A stretch of 64,000 bases of DNA from Bifidobacterium pseudolongum subsp. pseudolongum DSM 20099 (GCF_000771225.1 NZ_JDTZ01000004.1:20476-84475), one strand, 5' to 3'; positions 20,551 through 28,647 are shown, counted from the stretch's first letter. Translations and numbers: made by a program. The notes: generated from the letters alone by a model not told the origin.

Positions 20551-21092
20551 GTGGTGAACTTCCTGCAGACCCTCAACAGCCCGAGTTGTTGAGGGTCTGT
20601 CGTATTGGCCGCGCGCAGGGGCTCAAGGGCGAAGTGACCGTGCGCATCTTCACGGACGAACCCGAAGAGCGGTTCGCCCCCGGCGCCGAGCTGTTCAACC
20701 GCGACGGCTCCGTGACCTACATTGTGGAACGTGCACGCACGTTCAAAAACCGCTGGTACCTCAAACTCGAAGGCGTGGACGACCGCAACGCCGCCGAGGA
20801 GCTCAACGGCACCGTGCTCTACGGCGAACCATGGGAGCTCGAGGACGACGAGTTCTACCCGAAAGACATCGTGGGCCTCGAGGCACGCCTGAAGGCCGAC
20901 GGCCGCGTGCTCGGCAAGGTCGTGGACATGATCGAAGGCGCGCAATGGCTGCTCAAGATCCGCCTCACACAGCCCGTGGGCGATGAGACGACGGCACTCG
21001 TGCCATTCGTGGTCGATCTTGTGCCGGATGTGGACCTCGACGAGGGCTATCTGACGGTCGACCCGCCCGGCGGCCTGATTCCCGGGGTATGA
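20547..21092 (+). CDS. rimM: Ribosome maturation factor RimM
   Basis: RimM binds S19 and assists assembly of the 30S head. The 181-residue protein has the N-terminal RimM domain (RVCRIGRAQGLKGEVTVRIF) and a C-terminal PRC barrel (FYPKDIVGLEA to VPFVVDLVPDVD, ending DPPGGLI). The start is GTG in a GTGA overlap with the khpA stop, implying translational coupling. A perfect 12-bp hairpin lies in codons 7-18. The intergenic gap to trmD contains another perfect hairpin. Confidence 0.95.
   Translation: MSGELPADPQQPELLRVCRIGRAQGLKGEVTVRIFTDEPEERFAPGAELFNRDGSVTYIVERARTFKNRWYLKLEGVDDRNAAEELNGTVLYGEPWELEDDEFYPKDIVGLEARLKADGRVLGKVVDMIEGAQWLLKIRLTQPVGDETTALVPFVVDLVPDVDLDEGYLTVDPPGGLIPGV
20565..20600 (+). 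promoter_or_regulatory. Hairpin inside the 5' end of rimM
   Basis: AGACCCTCAACA (20567-20578) and TGTTGAGGGTCT (20587-20598) are perfectly complementary around an 8-nt loop. It is coding sequence, yet could slow ribosomes or mark RNA cleavage at the khpA-rimM junction. A regulatory role is only inferred. Confidence 0.45.
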
Positions 21093-21113
21093 TCTTCCAC
21101 TTTTGTCGGGGCG

Positions 21114-21151
21114 TGGTGATTTGTGCGCGCTCCAGCGCGCACAAATCACCA
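21114..21151. repeat. Perfect 18-bp hairpin between rimM and trmD
   Basis: TGGTGATTTGTGCGCGCT (21114-21131) and its exact reverse complement (21134-21151) are separated by only CC. It lies 21 bp after rimM and 75 bp before trmD within the operon. There is no T-tract. It could be an RNA-processing or attenuation hairpin, or a small palindromic repeat element. Confidence 0.8.
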
Positions 21152-21225
21152 TTTCACCCCAAAACTCCTCCCACTTTTTCCAAGCCCGGAAAAAAGTGCG
21201 CACTGCGTTTTCTTAAAGGACTGCC

Positions 21226-22044
21226 ATGGACATCGACATCGTTTCGGTTTTCCCCGAATACTTCGACGTGCTCAACCTGAGCCTGCTCGGCAAGGCGAAA
21301 GACAAGGGGCTCATCAGCGTGCACGCGCACAATCTGCGCGACTGGACGCACGACGTGCACCAGTCCGTGGATGACACACCAGTCGGCGGCGGCGCGGGCA
21401 TGGTCATGAAGCCGGCCGTCTGGGCGGAATGCCTCGACGAACTGCTCGGCCTGCCGGCGGATGCGCCCGCGCAGGAGACTGCACTCCCGGACCGCCCGAT
21501 CCTCATCTTCCCCAATCCCTCCGCCCCACTCTTCACACAGCAGGACGCGACCGAGCTTTCGCACGCACAGCATCTCGTGTTCGGCTGCGGGCGCTACGAG
21601 GGATACGACGCGCGCATCCCCGTCTACTACCGCGAGCGCGGCGTGGACGTGCGCGAATACTCAATCGGAGATTATGTGCTCAACGGCGGCGAAGTGGCTG
21701 TCTCGGTGATGCTCGAGGCGATCACGCGCCTGCTGCCGGGCTTCATGGGCAATCCCGATTCAATTATCGAGGAGTCGTACACCGGCGGCAATGCGCTGCT
21801 CGAACACAACCAGTACACGAAGCCCGCCAGTTGGCGCAGCCTGGACGTGCCGGCCGTGCTGCTTTCCGGCGACCATGCCAAGGTTGACCGTTTCCGGCGC
21901 GACGAGGCTCTTGAGAAGACGAACCGCATCCGCCCCGACCTCATCGCGCAACTCGACTGCCACGCGCTGAGCAAGGCGGACCGCAAGACGCTGATCGAAC
22001 TCGGCTGGGAGGTCTCCGGCGACCACCCGCGCCGCATCGGATGA
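21226..22044 (+). CDS. trmD: tRNA (guanine-37-N1)-methyltransferase
   Basis: TrmD methylates G37 next to the anticodon of tRNAs with S-adenosylmethionine, preventing +1 frameshifting. It has 272 residues and belongs to the knotted SPOUT family. Visible motifs are GGGAGMVMKP, the cofactor-binding segment CGRYEGYDARI and EYSIGDYVLNGGE. It is the last gene of the rpsP operon and is convergent with rsmD, with a 5-bp gap. Upstream spacing suggests its own or coupled translation; only a weak AAAGGA lies before the ATG. Confidence 0.96.
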   Translation: MDIDIVSVFPEYFDVLNLSLLGKAKDKGLISVHAHNLRDWTHDVHQSVDDTPVGGGAGMVMKPAVWAECLDELLGLPADAPAQETALPDRPILIFPNPSAPLFTQQDATELSHAQHLVFGCGRYEGYDARIPVYYRERGVDVREYSIGDYVLNGGEVAVSVMLEAITRLLPGFMGNPDSIIEESYTGGNALLEHNQYTKPASWRSLDVPAVLLSGDHAKVDRFRRDEALEKTNRIRPDLIAQLDCHALSKADRKTLIELGWEVSGDHPRRIG

Positions 22045-22049
22045 CTGCC

Positions 22050-22661
22050 CTATTCCTCTGACTGTTCCCGCACAATCTGCTCGTATTCCTGCGAGCGGAA
22101 CGTGTAGACGGCCGTCTCGCCGTAGTCACGCCGGTCGATCATCACCCATCCTTCCGGGGCTGCCGGCGGCGCGGTGCGCGTGGAGCGTTCGAGCACGATC
22201 GCGCCGAAGCGTGCGACGAGTCCGCGCGCGGTCAGGTCGCGCAACAGGCGCTCGCAATCGGCTGAGGCGAAGGCGTACGGCGGGTCAATCAACACGAGGT
22301 CGAACGGCTCCCCCGGCTTCGCCTTCGCCGCATATCGCTCCGCCTTGGCATGCACGACGCGCGCACCCATCCCTTCCTGCCATCCGGCGTACCGTCGCAG
22401 CGCGGTGAGTGTCTGCGCGATGAGCTGCGCCGCCTGCGCGGACGATTCGACGACGACGAGTTCATGTGCGCCACGGCTGAGCGCCTCGATGCCGAGCGCG
22501 CCGGTGCCGCCGAACAGGTCGAGCACGCGCGCATCCTGCAGCAGCCCATGCGATTCGAGGCGTGAGAACAGCGCCTCCTTGGTGCGGTCGGTCGTCGGCC
22601 GTGTCTCCGCGCGCGGCGTGGCGAGCGGCATTCCCTTGAATCTGCCGGTAATCACATGCAT
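22050..22661 (-). CDS. rsmD: 16S rRNA (guanine-966-N2)-methyltransferase
   Basis: RsmD methylates G966 of 16S rRNA using S-adenosylmethionine. The 203-residue Rossmann-fold protein begins MHVITGRFKGMPLATP, the family start. It has the cofactor motif VLDLFGGTGALGIEALSRGA and the catalytic motif LIDPPYA (DPPY). The start at 22661 is preferred over an upstream in-frame ATG because it matches the family N-terminus. Just upstream lies the family 2 repeat array. Confidence 0.92.
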   Translation of the reverse strand: MHVITGRFKGMPLATPRAETRPTTDRTKEALFSRLESHGLLQDARVLDLFGGTGALGIEALSRGAHELVVVESSAQAAQLIAQTLTALRRYAGWQEGMGARVVHAKAERYAAKAKPGEPFDLVLIDPPYAFASADCERLLRDLTARGLVARFGAIVLERSTRTAPPAAPEGWVMIDRRDYGETAVYTFRSQEYEQIVREQSEE

Positions 22662-22719
22662 ATATCTGAGCATAGCCGCCGATCTGCACCATCTCATGAC
22701 CGGATCCTCCGTGCTTCCC

Positions 22720-22869
22720 TGTTACGGGTAGTGCCTCCTCTGTTACGGGTAGTGCCGCCCTTTGTAGACTCCGGAATCTTTTTGTTACTGGTAGTGAAAA
22801 AGGCGCCAAAATATATCGTCTTTCGATAAAAATACACTACCCGTAACAGGGATGCACTGCCCGTAGCAG
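22720..22869. repeat. Family 2 repeat array: direct 21-bp units then inverted units
   Basis: TGTTACGGGTAGTGCC occurs at 22720 and 22741, and TGTTACTGGTAGTG at 22783, all on a 21-bp register with a degenerate unit at 22762. Inverted copies CACTACCCGTAACA (22835) and CACTGCCCGTAGCAG (22855) follow. The intervening 22797-22834 is AT-rich. The array separates rsmD from the IS30 element and has no coding potential. Confidence 0.85.
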
Positions 22870-22892
22870 AAAAGGGCCGCGTGCTCCTTCCC

Positions 22893-22919
22893 GCCGTTGT
22901 CTAAATGAAAGTGCAACAC
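22893..22919 (+). repeat. IS30 left terminal inverted repeat
   Basis: The 27-nt end beginning GCCGTTGTCTAAATGAAAG is the exact reverse complement of 23823-23849. Confidence 0.92.
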
Positions 22920-22970
22920 CCGGTAGATTGGTAATTGTCCAGAAAACCAGTCTGGAAGGATGTTGCACCT

Positions 22971-23817
22971 ATGGGAGCGGTGTATTCGCACCTGTCGGAA
23001 GAGGAACGCCAGATCATCCAGATCGAGATCGGCAATGGCACCGGCATACGGGCGATCGCCACGATGCTCGCTCGCAGCGCGTCCACCATCAGCAGGGAAA
23101 TCAAGCGCAACACGTGGTTCCCATCCAACGAGAACGGGTCGTACCGGCCATACCGGCCCAAACGCCTCAAAACGGGCCCGTGGACCGGGCGCTACTACAT
23201 CGCCGGGCCCGCGCAACGCAAGGCCGGACGGCGCAGGATGAAGCCACGCAAACCGCATCGCCTGTCGTACGGGCGCCTGTGGACGCAGGTGGCCGCATGG
23301 CTGGGATGCGGCTACTCTCCGCTGCTTATCAGCGGCAGGCTGCGTGTCCTGTGGCCGGATGACCGGTCCATGCATGTGTGCCCGAAAGACCATCTACCAA
23401 TGGATCTACGCCGACAAGCGACGGCGCGAGCGTTGGGCGCGTTGCCTGCCTCGCGGCCACAGGCGCCGCCGAAAACGCCTGGGGCGCAAGGTATCGCGCT
23501 TCGCGCTTCCCGAAGGCGCCAGGATCAGCGTCACGCATGACAACGGCGCCGAGTTCGCCCGCCACACGCGGCTGCGCGACGAACCGGGCATGATCACATA
23601 CTTCGCCGACCCGTACGCCAGCTGGCAGCGGGCGAGCTGCGAGAACCGCAACGGCATGATCCGCCGCTACCTGCCCAAACGCTGCACAATCACGATGGAC
23701 ATGGCGCGGGAGGTGCAAGAGATCGTCGACGAGACCGACAACCGGCCCATGCGCGTGCTCGGATACCGCACACCAGCCGAAGCCTTCATTGACGAACTGC
23801 TACACTTACAAGCCTGA
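22971..23817 (+). pseudogene. IS30 transposase, frameshifted and internally deleted
   Basis: The N-terminal helix-turn-helix part (HLSEEERQIIQIEIGNG, then STISREIKRN) reads from the ATG at 22971, with AAGGA upstream. Near 23380-23395 the reading passes to another frame, which continues CARKTIYQWIYAD and ends with the DNGAEFARH and ENRNGMIRRYLPK segments holding the last catalytic residues. Between RKRLGRK and the DNGAEFA region about 100 residues, including the first catalytic Asp (usually in a DWEGD-type motif), are missing. The product cannot be active. Confidence 0.88.
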
Positions 23818-23822
23818 CAACA

Positions 23823-23849
23823 GTGTTGCACTTTCATTTAGACAACGGC
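23823..23849 (-). repeat. IS30 right terminal inverted repeat
   Basis: Exact reverse complement of 22893-22919. It overlaps the last codons of the vWA gene, whose TGA stop (23834-23836) is inside this repeat. Confidence 0.92.
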
Positions 23850-25456
23850 TCCACGTTCGCCGTGTACAGGCGCAACGGCAGCAGCTCGGCGGGGACATTG
23901 ACGGTGACGAGATCGCCGGTCTTGCCCTCATTGTGCGTGACGACGATCTGCATCGTGCTCAGATCGGCTTCCTTGTAGATCTCGTTCGCCTCGACCTTGC
24001 CTTCGAACGTGTAGGTGGTCTGCGAGCCGTCCGCCGAGGTCTGCGACGAGACCTCGCTGTACTGCTGCCCCGCGAACACGATGCTGTTCATGCGGGTTAC
24101 GCGCATGTAGTCGCCGAGCTGGTCGGTGAAGGTCACCACACCGTTGCCTTCGGTCGTGCCGCCTTGCGATTCAGTTTGAATCGGCGAGGTCGGGTTGCTC
24201 GAAACCTCGCCCCAGATTGTGTCGAACACGGCATTGAGCGCATCGGCGTCGGACGCGGCCAGATAGTGGTTCGCGTCCGCGGCCTTCGTGCCCAGCTTCG
24301 TGTACGCCGTGGCATCCGGGTAATTGCTTGACACACCCTGCATGAACGCGTTCGACCTGAGTGTCGTGTTGCTGTTGCTTGTCACATTGGACACGTTGGC
24401 TGCCGGGTCGGCGCCTTCGAAGATACCGACCGAATAGACGGAAGCGCCGCTTTCCTTCATCGTCTTCGCGTTCGCGATGGCACCATTCGCGACCGCCGCT
24501 TCAAAAGTATTGCCGCTCGTCGGCTGGCCATCGGTGAAGAAGATGACAATCTTCGAGGCATCAGCGCGCGCATTGTTGAGCACCTTATTGGCGTTCTCCA
24601 AACCAGAATCTGCGCGCGTGGCGCCAGTGGCTGAAAGGTCGTTCACCGTGCCCTTCAATGCTTCCAAGCTATCGGTCAAGCCACTGCGCGTGGTCGCCGA
24701 GCTCGCATAGGTCACCAAACCGATGCGGTTCTTCTTGTTCGGATCGCTCACCTTGGCGTTCGCCGCAATCGTCTGGTCGATGAAGCCATTGACCGCCTGC
24801 TTGAGCGCATCCATACGCGAATCCGTGGATCGGGCATAGAATTGCACATGGCCCGCGGCCGTGTCGTCCGCGGCGGTCTTCGGCGTGACCGATGTCCAAT
24901 TCCTCCGGCCATACCCCCATGAGTTTTCGCTGTCACTCCAGCTCACCTCACGGTAGCTGCCGCCATTGGGGATGTAATACGATTTGTCCTTATCGAGCTG
25001 GCTGTCGTATACCGGACTGTACATGTTCTTATCCATCGACCCCGAGGTGTCGAGCACGAGCACGATATCCAACGGTTTTGTCACGTTCGAGACGCCGACG
25101 AGCTTCTGCGCGCTCGACATCGCCGAAAGCCCCACGAGGAATGAACCCTCCGCTGGCGTGACGGTCACTGTATCGCCTTTATAGGTCTTCAGCGTCACCG
25201 GCTTGGTCGACACCGACTTGTCGGTCCATACGCGCCCGGTGGAGCGTGGATCGGTCGGGTCGCCCATGCCCTGCTCCCACTGTGTGAACGTGGTGGGGTC
25301 CGCGATTCGTGTTTCTTCTGCGTGCGCCGGGGCAGCAACCAGTACCGGCGCCGCAACCGTTGCGAGCGCCGTCAATGCGGCCAGGGCCTTGCGCCCATGG
25401 GCTTGCACTGCGCGTATGGCTGTTTGCGTCCACGTACGCCTATGCTGCGTGAACAT
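23834..25456 (-). CDS. von Willebrand factor A domain surface protein, 3' end cut off by IS30
   Basis: The 540-residue open frame has a Sec signal peptide (basic start, hydrophobic core, AHA cleavage near residue 46). A vWA domain with the metal-ion site DTSGS (136-140) and FFTDGQPTSG follows, the architecture of pilus-tip or adhesin proteins. The frame ends in EPLSK, the last codons being IS30 terminal repeat sequence. No C-terminal immunoglobulin-like domains, LPxTG signal or membrane anchor remain, so the product would be secreted but not wall-bound. AGAAGGAAAAG precedes the ATG. The missing 3' part is not found beyond the element. Confidence 0.85.
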   Translation of the reverse strand: MFTQHRRTWTQTAIRAVQAHGRKALAALTALATVAAPVLVAAPAHAEETRIADPTTFTQWEQGMGDPTDPRSTGRVWTDKSVSTKPVTLKTYKGDTVTVTPAEGSFLVGLSAMSSAQKLVGVSNVTKPLDIVLVLDTSGSMDKNMYSPVYDSQLDKDKSYYIPNGGSYREVSWSDSENSWGYGRRNWTSVTPKTAADDTAAGHVQFYARSTDSRMDALKQAVNGFIDQTIAANAKVSDPNKKNRIGLVTYASSATTRSGLTDSLEALKGTVNDLSATGATRADSGLENANKVLNNARADASKIVIFFTDGQPTSGNTFEAAVANGAIANAKTMKESGASVYSVGIFEGADPAANVSNVTSNSNTTLRSNAFMQGVSSNYPDATAYTKLGTKAADANHYLAASDADALNAVFDTIWGEVSSNPTSPIQTESQGGTTEGNGVVTFTDQLGDYMRVTRMNSIVFAGQQYSEVSSQTSADGSQTTYTFEGKVEANEIYKEADLSTMQIVVTHNEGKTGDLVTVNVPAELLPLRLYTANVEPLSK

Positions 25457-25835
25457 AGCTTTTCCTTCTGCCTGCCTGCGCTGGAAGTTGTGGCTCCAAA
25501 ATCGTCCACCCCTCCACGCGAGGGGTTATTGGCGCGGCCTGCCCCCATACCTCGTTCGTAACCATCTGAATCCCACATGAGCGAGGTGCCGCGATTACCC
25601 CATCAGTTTAACAGATCATCCTATGGAGCCTAAAAGCTAGCACACATCATTACACATCATCCCTTCCCCTCCCCATCCCCTCTAGCCTCCCCTCCAATTG
25701 GCTCCAACACTGCCCTCCGCACCCACCACCGCCACCGACACGCACCTCCGCAAATCCATACCAACATTTCACAACCAAATCCACATTTCGGACAAAACGT
25801 CCGAATCTTGGTCGTTTACGTCCAATATGTCTAGC
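25457..25835. other. Long non-coding region upstream of the vWA gene
   Basis: These 379 bp between recG (3' end) and the vWA gene hold no credible gene. The part near 25660-25790 is pyrimidine-rich on the plus strand. It contains one clear inverted repeat (25787-25805) and probably the promoter and a long leader of the vWA gene. Confidence 0.6.
25787..25805. promoter_or_regulatory. Inverted repeat, candidate operator
   Basis: TTCGGAC and GTCCGAA flank AAAAC, forming a perfect 7-bp inverted repeat in an AT-richer segment about 330 bp upstream of the vWA start. It could be a transcription-factor site for the surface-protein gene; the regulator is unknown. Confidence 0.45.
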
Positions 25836-28229
25836 TCAGTTGCTCGTCAGATATTGCTCGTTGCCGCGCGTGAAATCGAGCACGGCGCCCGCGAGCTGCA
25901 CATGCCCCTCAAGGCCGGGGTCGTGCGCGAGCAGCTCCTGCGCCCGTGCGCGCGCATCGGCGATCATGCGCGCGTCCTGCACGACGCGCAGCAGTTTGAG
26001 GCTCGATTTTCCGCCCGACTGCGCGTCGCCGAGCACGTCGCCGGCTCCGCGCAACTCGAGGTCGCGGCTCGCGATCTCGGCGCCGTCGAGCGAGCCGGCG
26101 ATCACTTCGAGCCGCTCCTGCGCGATTGTGCCCGGCTCAGCGCGCGAGACAAGGAACGCCCAGCTGTCGGTGCCGCCGCGGCCCACACGCCCGCGCAACT
26201 GGTGCAGCTGCGACAGGCCGTATCGGTCGGCATCGAAGATCGTGATGCAGCTGGCTTGCGGCACATCCACACCGACTTCGACCACGGTCGTGGCCACCAT
26301 GACCGGCGTCTCGCCCGATTCGAAATCCGCCATGACCTGCGCTTTCGTCGCGTCGTCGTCCCGCCCGGTCAGCGTGCACAGCCGCACGCCGTTGAACTGC
26401 GGCAGCGACCGCAGCCGCTGCGCGATCTCCACCACGGCGTGCAGCGGAGGCCGCGGTTCACCTGTGTCGCCCAGTGCGGCGTCGCTGAGCAGTTCGGGCG
26501 CGTCGGCCTCGCCACCCCCGTCTTCGGTGTCACTCGGTTCGATGCGCGGGCAGATGATGTACGCGCGCTCGCCGGCGTCGATGCGGCGGCGGATGTGCCA
26601 GAACATGTCGGACATCACGCGCGCATCGCCTTCGGGAATCACGAACGTGCGGATCGGCTTCCGGCCGCCGGGCAGTTCGGTGAGCCACGAGATGTCGAGG
26701 TCGCCGAACCATGTCATCGCCGCCGTGCGCGGGATCGGCGTGGCCGTCATGACGAGCAGGTGCGGGTCACGCTCCGATTTCGCACGCAGTGTTTCACGCT
26801 GTTCCACGCCGAAGCGGTGCTGCTCGTCGATCACGGCGAGCGCCAGGTTCGGCGCTTGGAACGATTTCGAGAACGCGGCGTGCGTGGCCACCACGATGCA
26901 CGGCTCGCCGCTCGCCGCCGCCGCAAGCACCTTGCGCCGCGCCGCGAGCTTCATGCCGCCGGTGAGCAGGTGCACAGGCACGAGATCGCCCACCGAGGCG
27001 CTGATCGATTGGAAATGCTGTTCCGCAAGCACCTGTGTTGGCGCGACGAGCACGGCCTGGTGCCCCGATCCCACGGCCTGCAGCATCGCGGCCACGGCCA
27101 CTACCGTCTTGCCCGAGCCGACCTCGCCCTGCAGCAGGCGTTGCATCGGGTGCGCACGGCCCATGTCGATGCCGATCGCATCGATCACCTCGCGCTGCCC
27201 GTTCGTCAGCGCAAAAGGCAACCGCTCAATGTACCCGTCGCGCAACTGCACATCCGCGCACGGGTAGGCGTTGCTTGTGGCGGCGCGGTTGCGCGCCATC
27301 AGCAGCGCGCACTGGCAGACGAACGCCTCCTCATAGCGCATCGTCCCGATCGCGCGCTTGAAGTCGGCCACCGATTGTGGCTCGTGGATCGCGCAGAACG
27401 CCTGCGCACGGTGCATGAGCTGCTTCGCTTCGCGCACCGGCTCGGGCAGCACATCGGGAATCCGTTCGGCGAGCCGCGCGCGGGCGTGCTCGCCGAGCGT
27501 GAACTGCTCGCCGAACTGCGCGCTGTCGGCGGTGCCGGGCGCAGCGGCGGCGAGCGGGTCCTCGCCGGCGAGCATGCGCAGCACCTGGTCGATCGTCTCG
27601 TGGATGTGCTCACTCGAAATGCGCGCATTCGCATGGTAGACGGGGCGCGGGCGTGTGGCGCGTGCCAGCCCCTGCGCCACCGAATCCACGTCGTACCGCA
27701 AACGCGGTGCGGGTTGCGGTTGCACGGCCGGTTCGCCGAACGCGAGCTGCGGTTCGGCCGCCGGCGGCTCGGCGGGCACCACGGTCAGGATGTCGGGGTG
27801 GGTGAACTGCAGGCGGTCATTGAATGTGCTCGGCTCGCCCGAAATGACGAGCTGCAGGCCCGCGCGCAGGCGCGAGGCCATCCAATCGACATATGATTTG
27901 CGGTGCGAAAAGAAGACGAGGGACGCGGTGCGCGGGGCCACGGCGCGCGCGGACGCGGTCGGCGCATCGTCGACGAGCACTTCGAGCCGGTAGCCGCGGC
28001 GCGCGTTCATCGGCGTCACGCGCAGTGCGCGCACATCCACGGCGCACGCCATCTTCTCGCCGAACCGCGCCTCGGCGAGCGCGCGCACGGGCACGGGGTC
28101 GGTTACGCGGAAGGGATAATACGTGAGTGCGTCGGCCACAGTGACCACGCCGAGCGCCTTGAGGGCGCTGACGCGGCGCTTGTTCGTCAGCAGCGCAGCC
28201 AGGGGCGTGTCCACGGTGGTGTCGGTCAT
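25836..28229 (-). CDS. recG: ATP-dependent DNA helicase RecG
   Basis: RecG is a branch-migration helicase acting on stalled replication forks and Holliday junctions. It has 797 residues from the ATG at 28229: an N-terminal wedge domain, then superfamily 2 helicase motifs GEVGSGKTVVA (Walker A), DEQHRFGVEQR, MTATPIPRT and QLRGRVGRGG. TACAAT (28242-28237) ends 7 nt before this ATG; an ATG at 28238 overlaps the box and is rejected. The promoter overlaps the terminator of the upstream rpmB. Confidence 0.95.
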   Translation of the reverse strand: MTDTTVDTPLAALLTNKRRVSALKALGVVTVADALTYYPFRVTDPVPVRALAEARFGEKMACAVDVRALRVTPMNARRGYRLEVLVDDAPTASARAVAPRTASLVFFSHRKSYVDWMASRLRAGLQLVISGEPSTFNDRLQFTHPDILTVVPAEPPAAEPQLAFGEPAVQPQPAPRLRYDVDSVAQGLARATRPRPVYHANARISSEHIHETIDQVLRMLAGEDPLAAAAPGTADSAQFGEQFTLGEHARARLAERIPDVLPEPVREAKQLMHRAQAFCAIHEPQSVADFKRAIGTMRYEEAFVCQCALLMARNRAATSNAYPCADVQLRDGYIERLPFALTNGQREVIDAIGIDMGRAHPMQRLLQGEVGSGKTVVAVAAMLQAVGSGHQAVLVAPTQVLAEQHFQSISASVGDLVPVHLLTGGMKLAARRKVLAAAASGEPCIVVATHAAFSKSFQAPNLALAVIDEQHRFGVEQRETLRAKSERDPHLLVMTATPIPRTAAMTWFGDLDISWLTELPGGRKPIRTFVIPEGDARVMSDMFWHIRRRIDAGERAYIICPRIEPSDTEDGGGEADAPELLSDAALGDTGEPRPPLHAVVEIAQRLRSLPQFNGVRLCTLTGRDDDATKAQVMADFESGETPVMVATTVVEVGVDVPQASCITIFDADRYGLSQLHQLRGRVGRGGTDSWAFLVSRAEPGTIAQERLEVIAGSLDGAEIASRDLELRGAGDVLGDAQSGGKSSLKLLRVVQDARMIADARARAQELLAHDPGLEGHVQLAGAVLDFTRGNEQYLTSN

Positions 28230-28242
28230 GCGGTCCATTGTA

Positions 28243-28277
28243 CAAAAACAACCCCGGGAGCGTCGCTCACCGGGGCT
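28243..28277 (-). terminator. Rho-independent terminator of rpmB
   Basis: On the minus strand AGCCCCGG pairs with CCGGGGTT across an inner stem and is followed by GTTTTTG. Its T-tract runs into the recG -10 box. Confidence 0.85.
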
Positions 28278-28294
28278 GTGGTCGTCTGCGCATA

Positions 28295-28492
28295 TCAGAC
28301 AGCGCTCACACGCTGAACCTTGCCTGCCTTGAGGCATTTCGCGCACACACGCACGCGGACGTTCTGGCCGTCCACAGTGGTGCGCACCGGCTGCAGGTTC
28401 GGCAGGAAGCGGCGCTTGGTACGAATATGCGAGTGCGAAACGGTGTAACCGGTCTGCGGTCCCTTGCCGCACACTGCACAACGAGCTGCCAT
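28295..28492 (-). CDS. rpmB: 50S ribosomal protein L28
   Basis: L28 has 65 residues beginning [15 protein letters not shown]. The CxxC (CAVC) near the start and a second pair (CAKC) near the end make it the zinc-binding form. It is a structural protein of the 50S subunit. AGGGAG precedes the ATG by about 7 nt. It is followed by a strong terminator and preceded by a perfect 14-bp palindrome near its promoter. Confidence 0.96.
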   Translation of the reverse strand: MAARCAVCGKGPQTGYTVSHSHIRTKRRFLPNLQPVRTTVDGQNVRVRVCAKCLKAGKVQRVSAV

Positions 28493-28518
28493 AATGGACT
28501 CCCTACAATTACTTCTAT

Positions 28519-28532
28519 AGACTTGCAAGTCT
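28519..28532. promoter_or_regulatory. Perfect 14-bp palindrome upstream of rpmB
   Basis: AGACTTGCAAGTCT lies 27 nt upstream of the rpmB start, next to a TATAGA -10-like sequence on the minus strand. The position suits an operator. It does not clearly match a Zur box, although the protein is a zinc-ribbon type. Confidence 0.45.
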
Positions 28533-28632
28533 GTGCACCCGCGCACGCGCCCGAAAAAGGGCATGCACCAATACACACAACTTCCCAATAGTACAACCGG
28601 ACCGCGGACAACGCAACACCCACCCTCGCCAG

Positions 28633-28647
28633 TACACGTTCCGTGTA
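28633..28647. promoter_or_regulatory. Inverted repeat upstream of the PfkB-like gene
   Basis: TACACG and CGTGTA flank TTC as a perfect 6-bp inverted repeat. It lies about 50 bp before a TACAAT (28699-28704), the probable -10 of the downstream kinase-like gene. Confidence 0.35.

Larger units (their letters stand above)
22893..23849 (+). mobile_element. IS30-family insertion sequence, internally deleted and inactive
   Basis: A 957-bp element is bounded by perfect 27-bp terminal inverted repeats and carries one disrupted IS30-type transposase. Typical IS30 transposases need about 1 kb or more of coding sequence, so the element has lost internal DNA. No clear short target duplication flanks it. 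The right terminal repeat supplies the last codons and stop of the neighbouring vWA gene. Ends are intact, so it could be moved by a transposase in trans. Confidence 0.9.

Noticed and set aside
22785..23393. Minus-strand frame of 202 codons over the IS30 left end as the missing vWA 3' part
   Set aside because: Its translation shows no adhesin, LPxTG or membrane-anchor features; it is antisense to the transposase.
25698..27896. A 732-codon open frame antisense to recG
   Set aside because: Shadow of recG codon structure; no motif and no plausible start.
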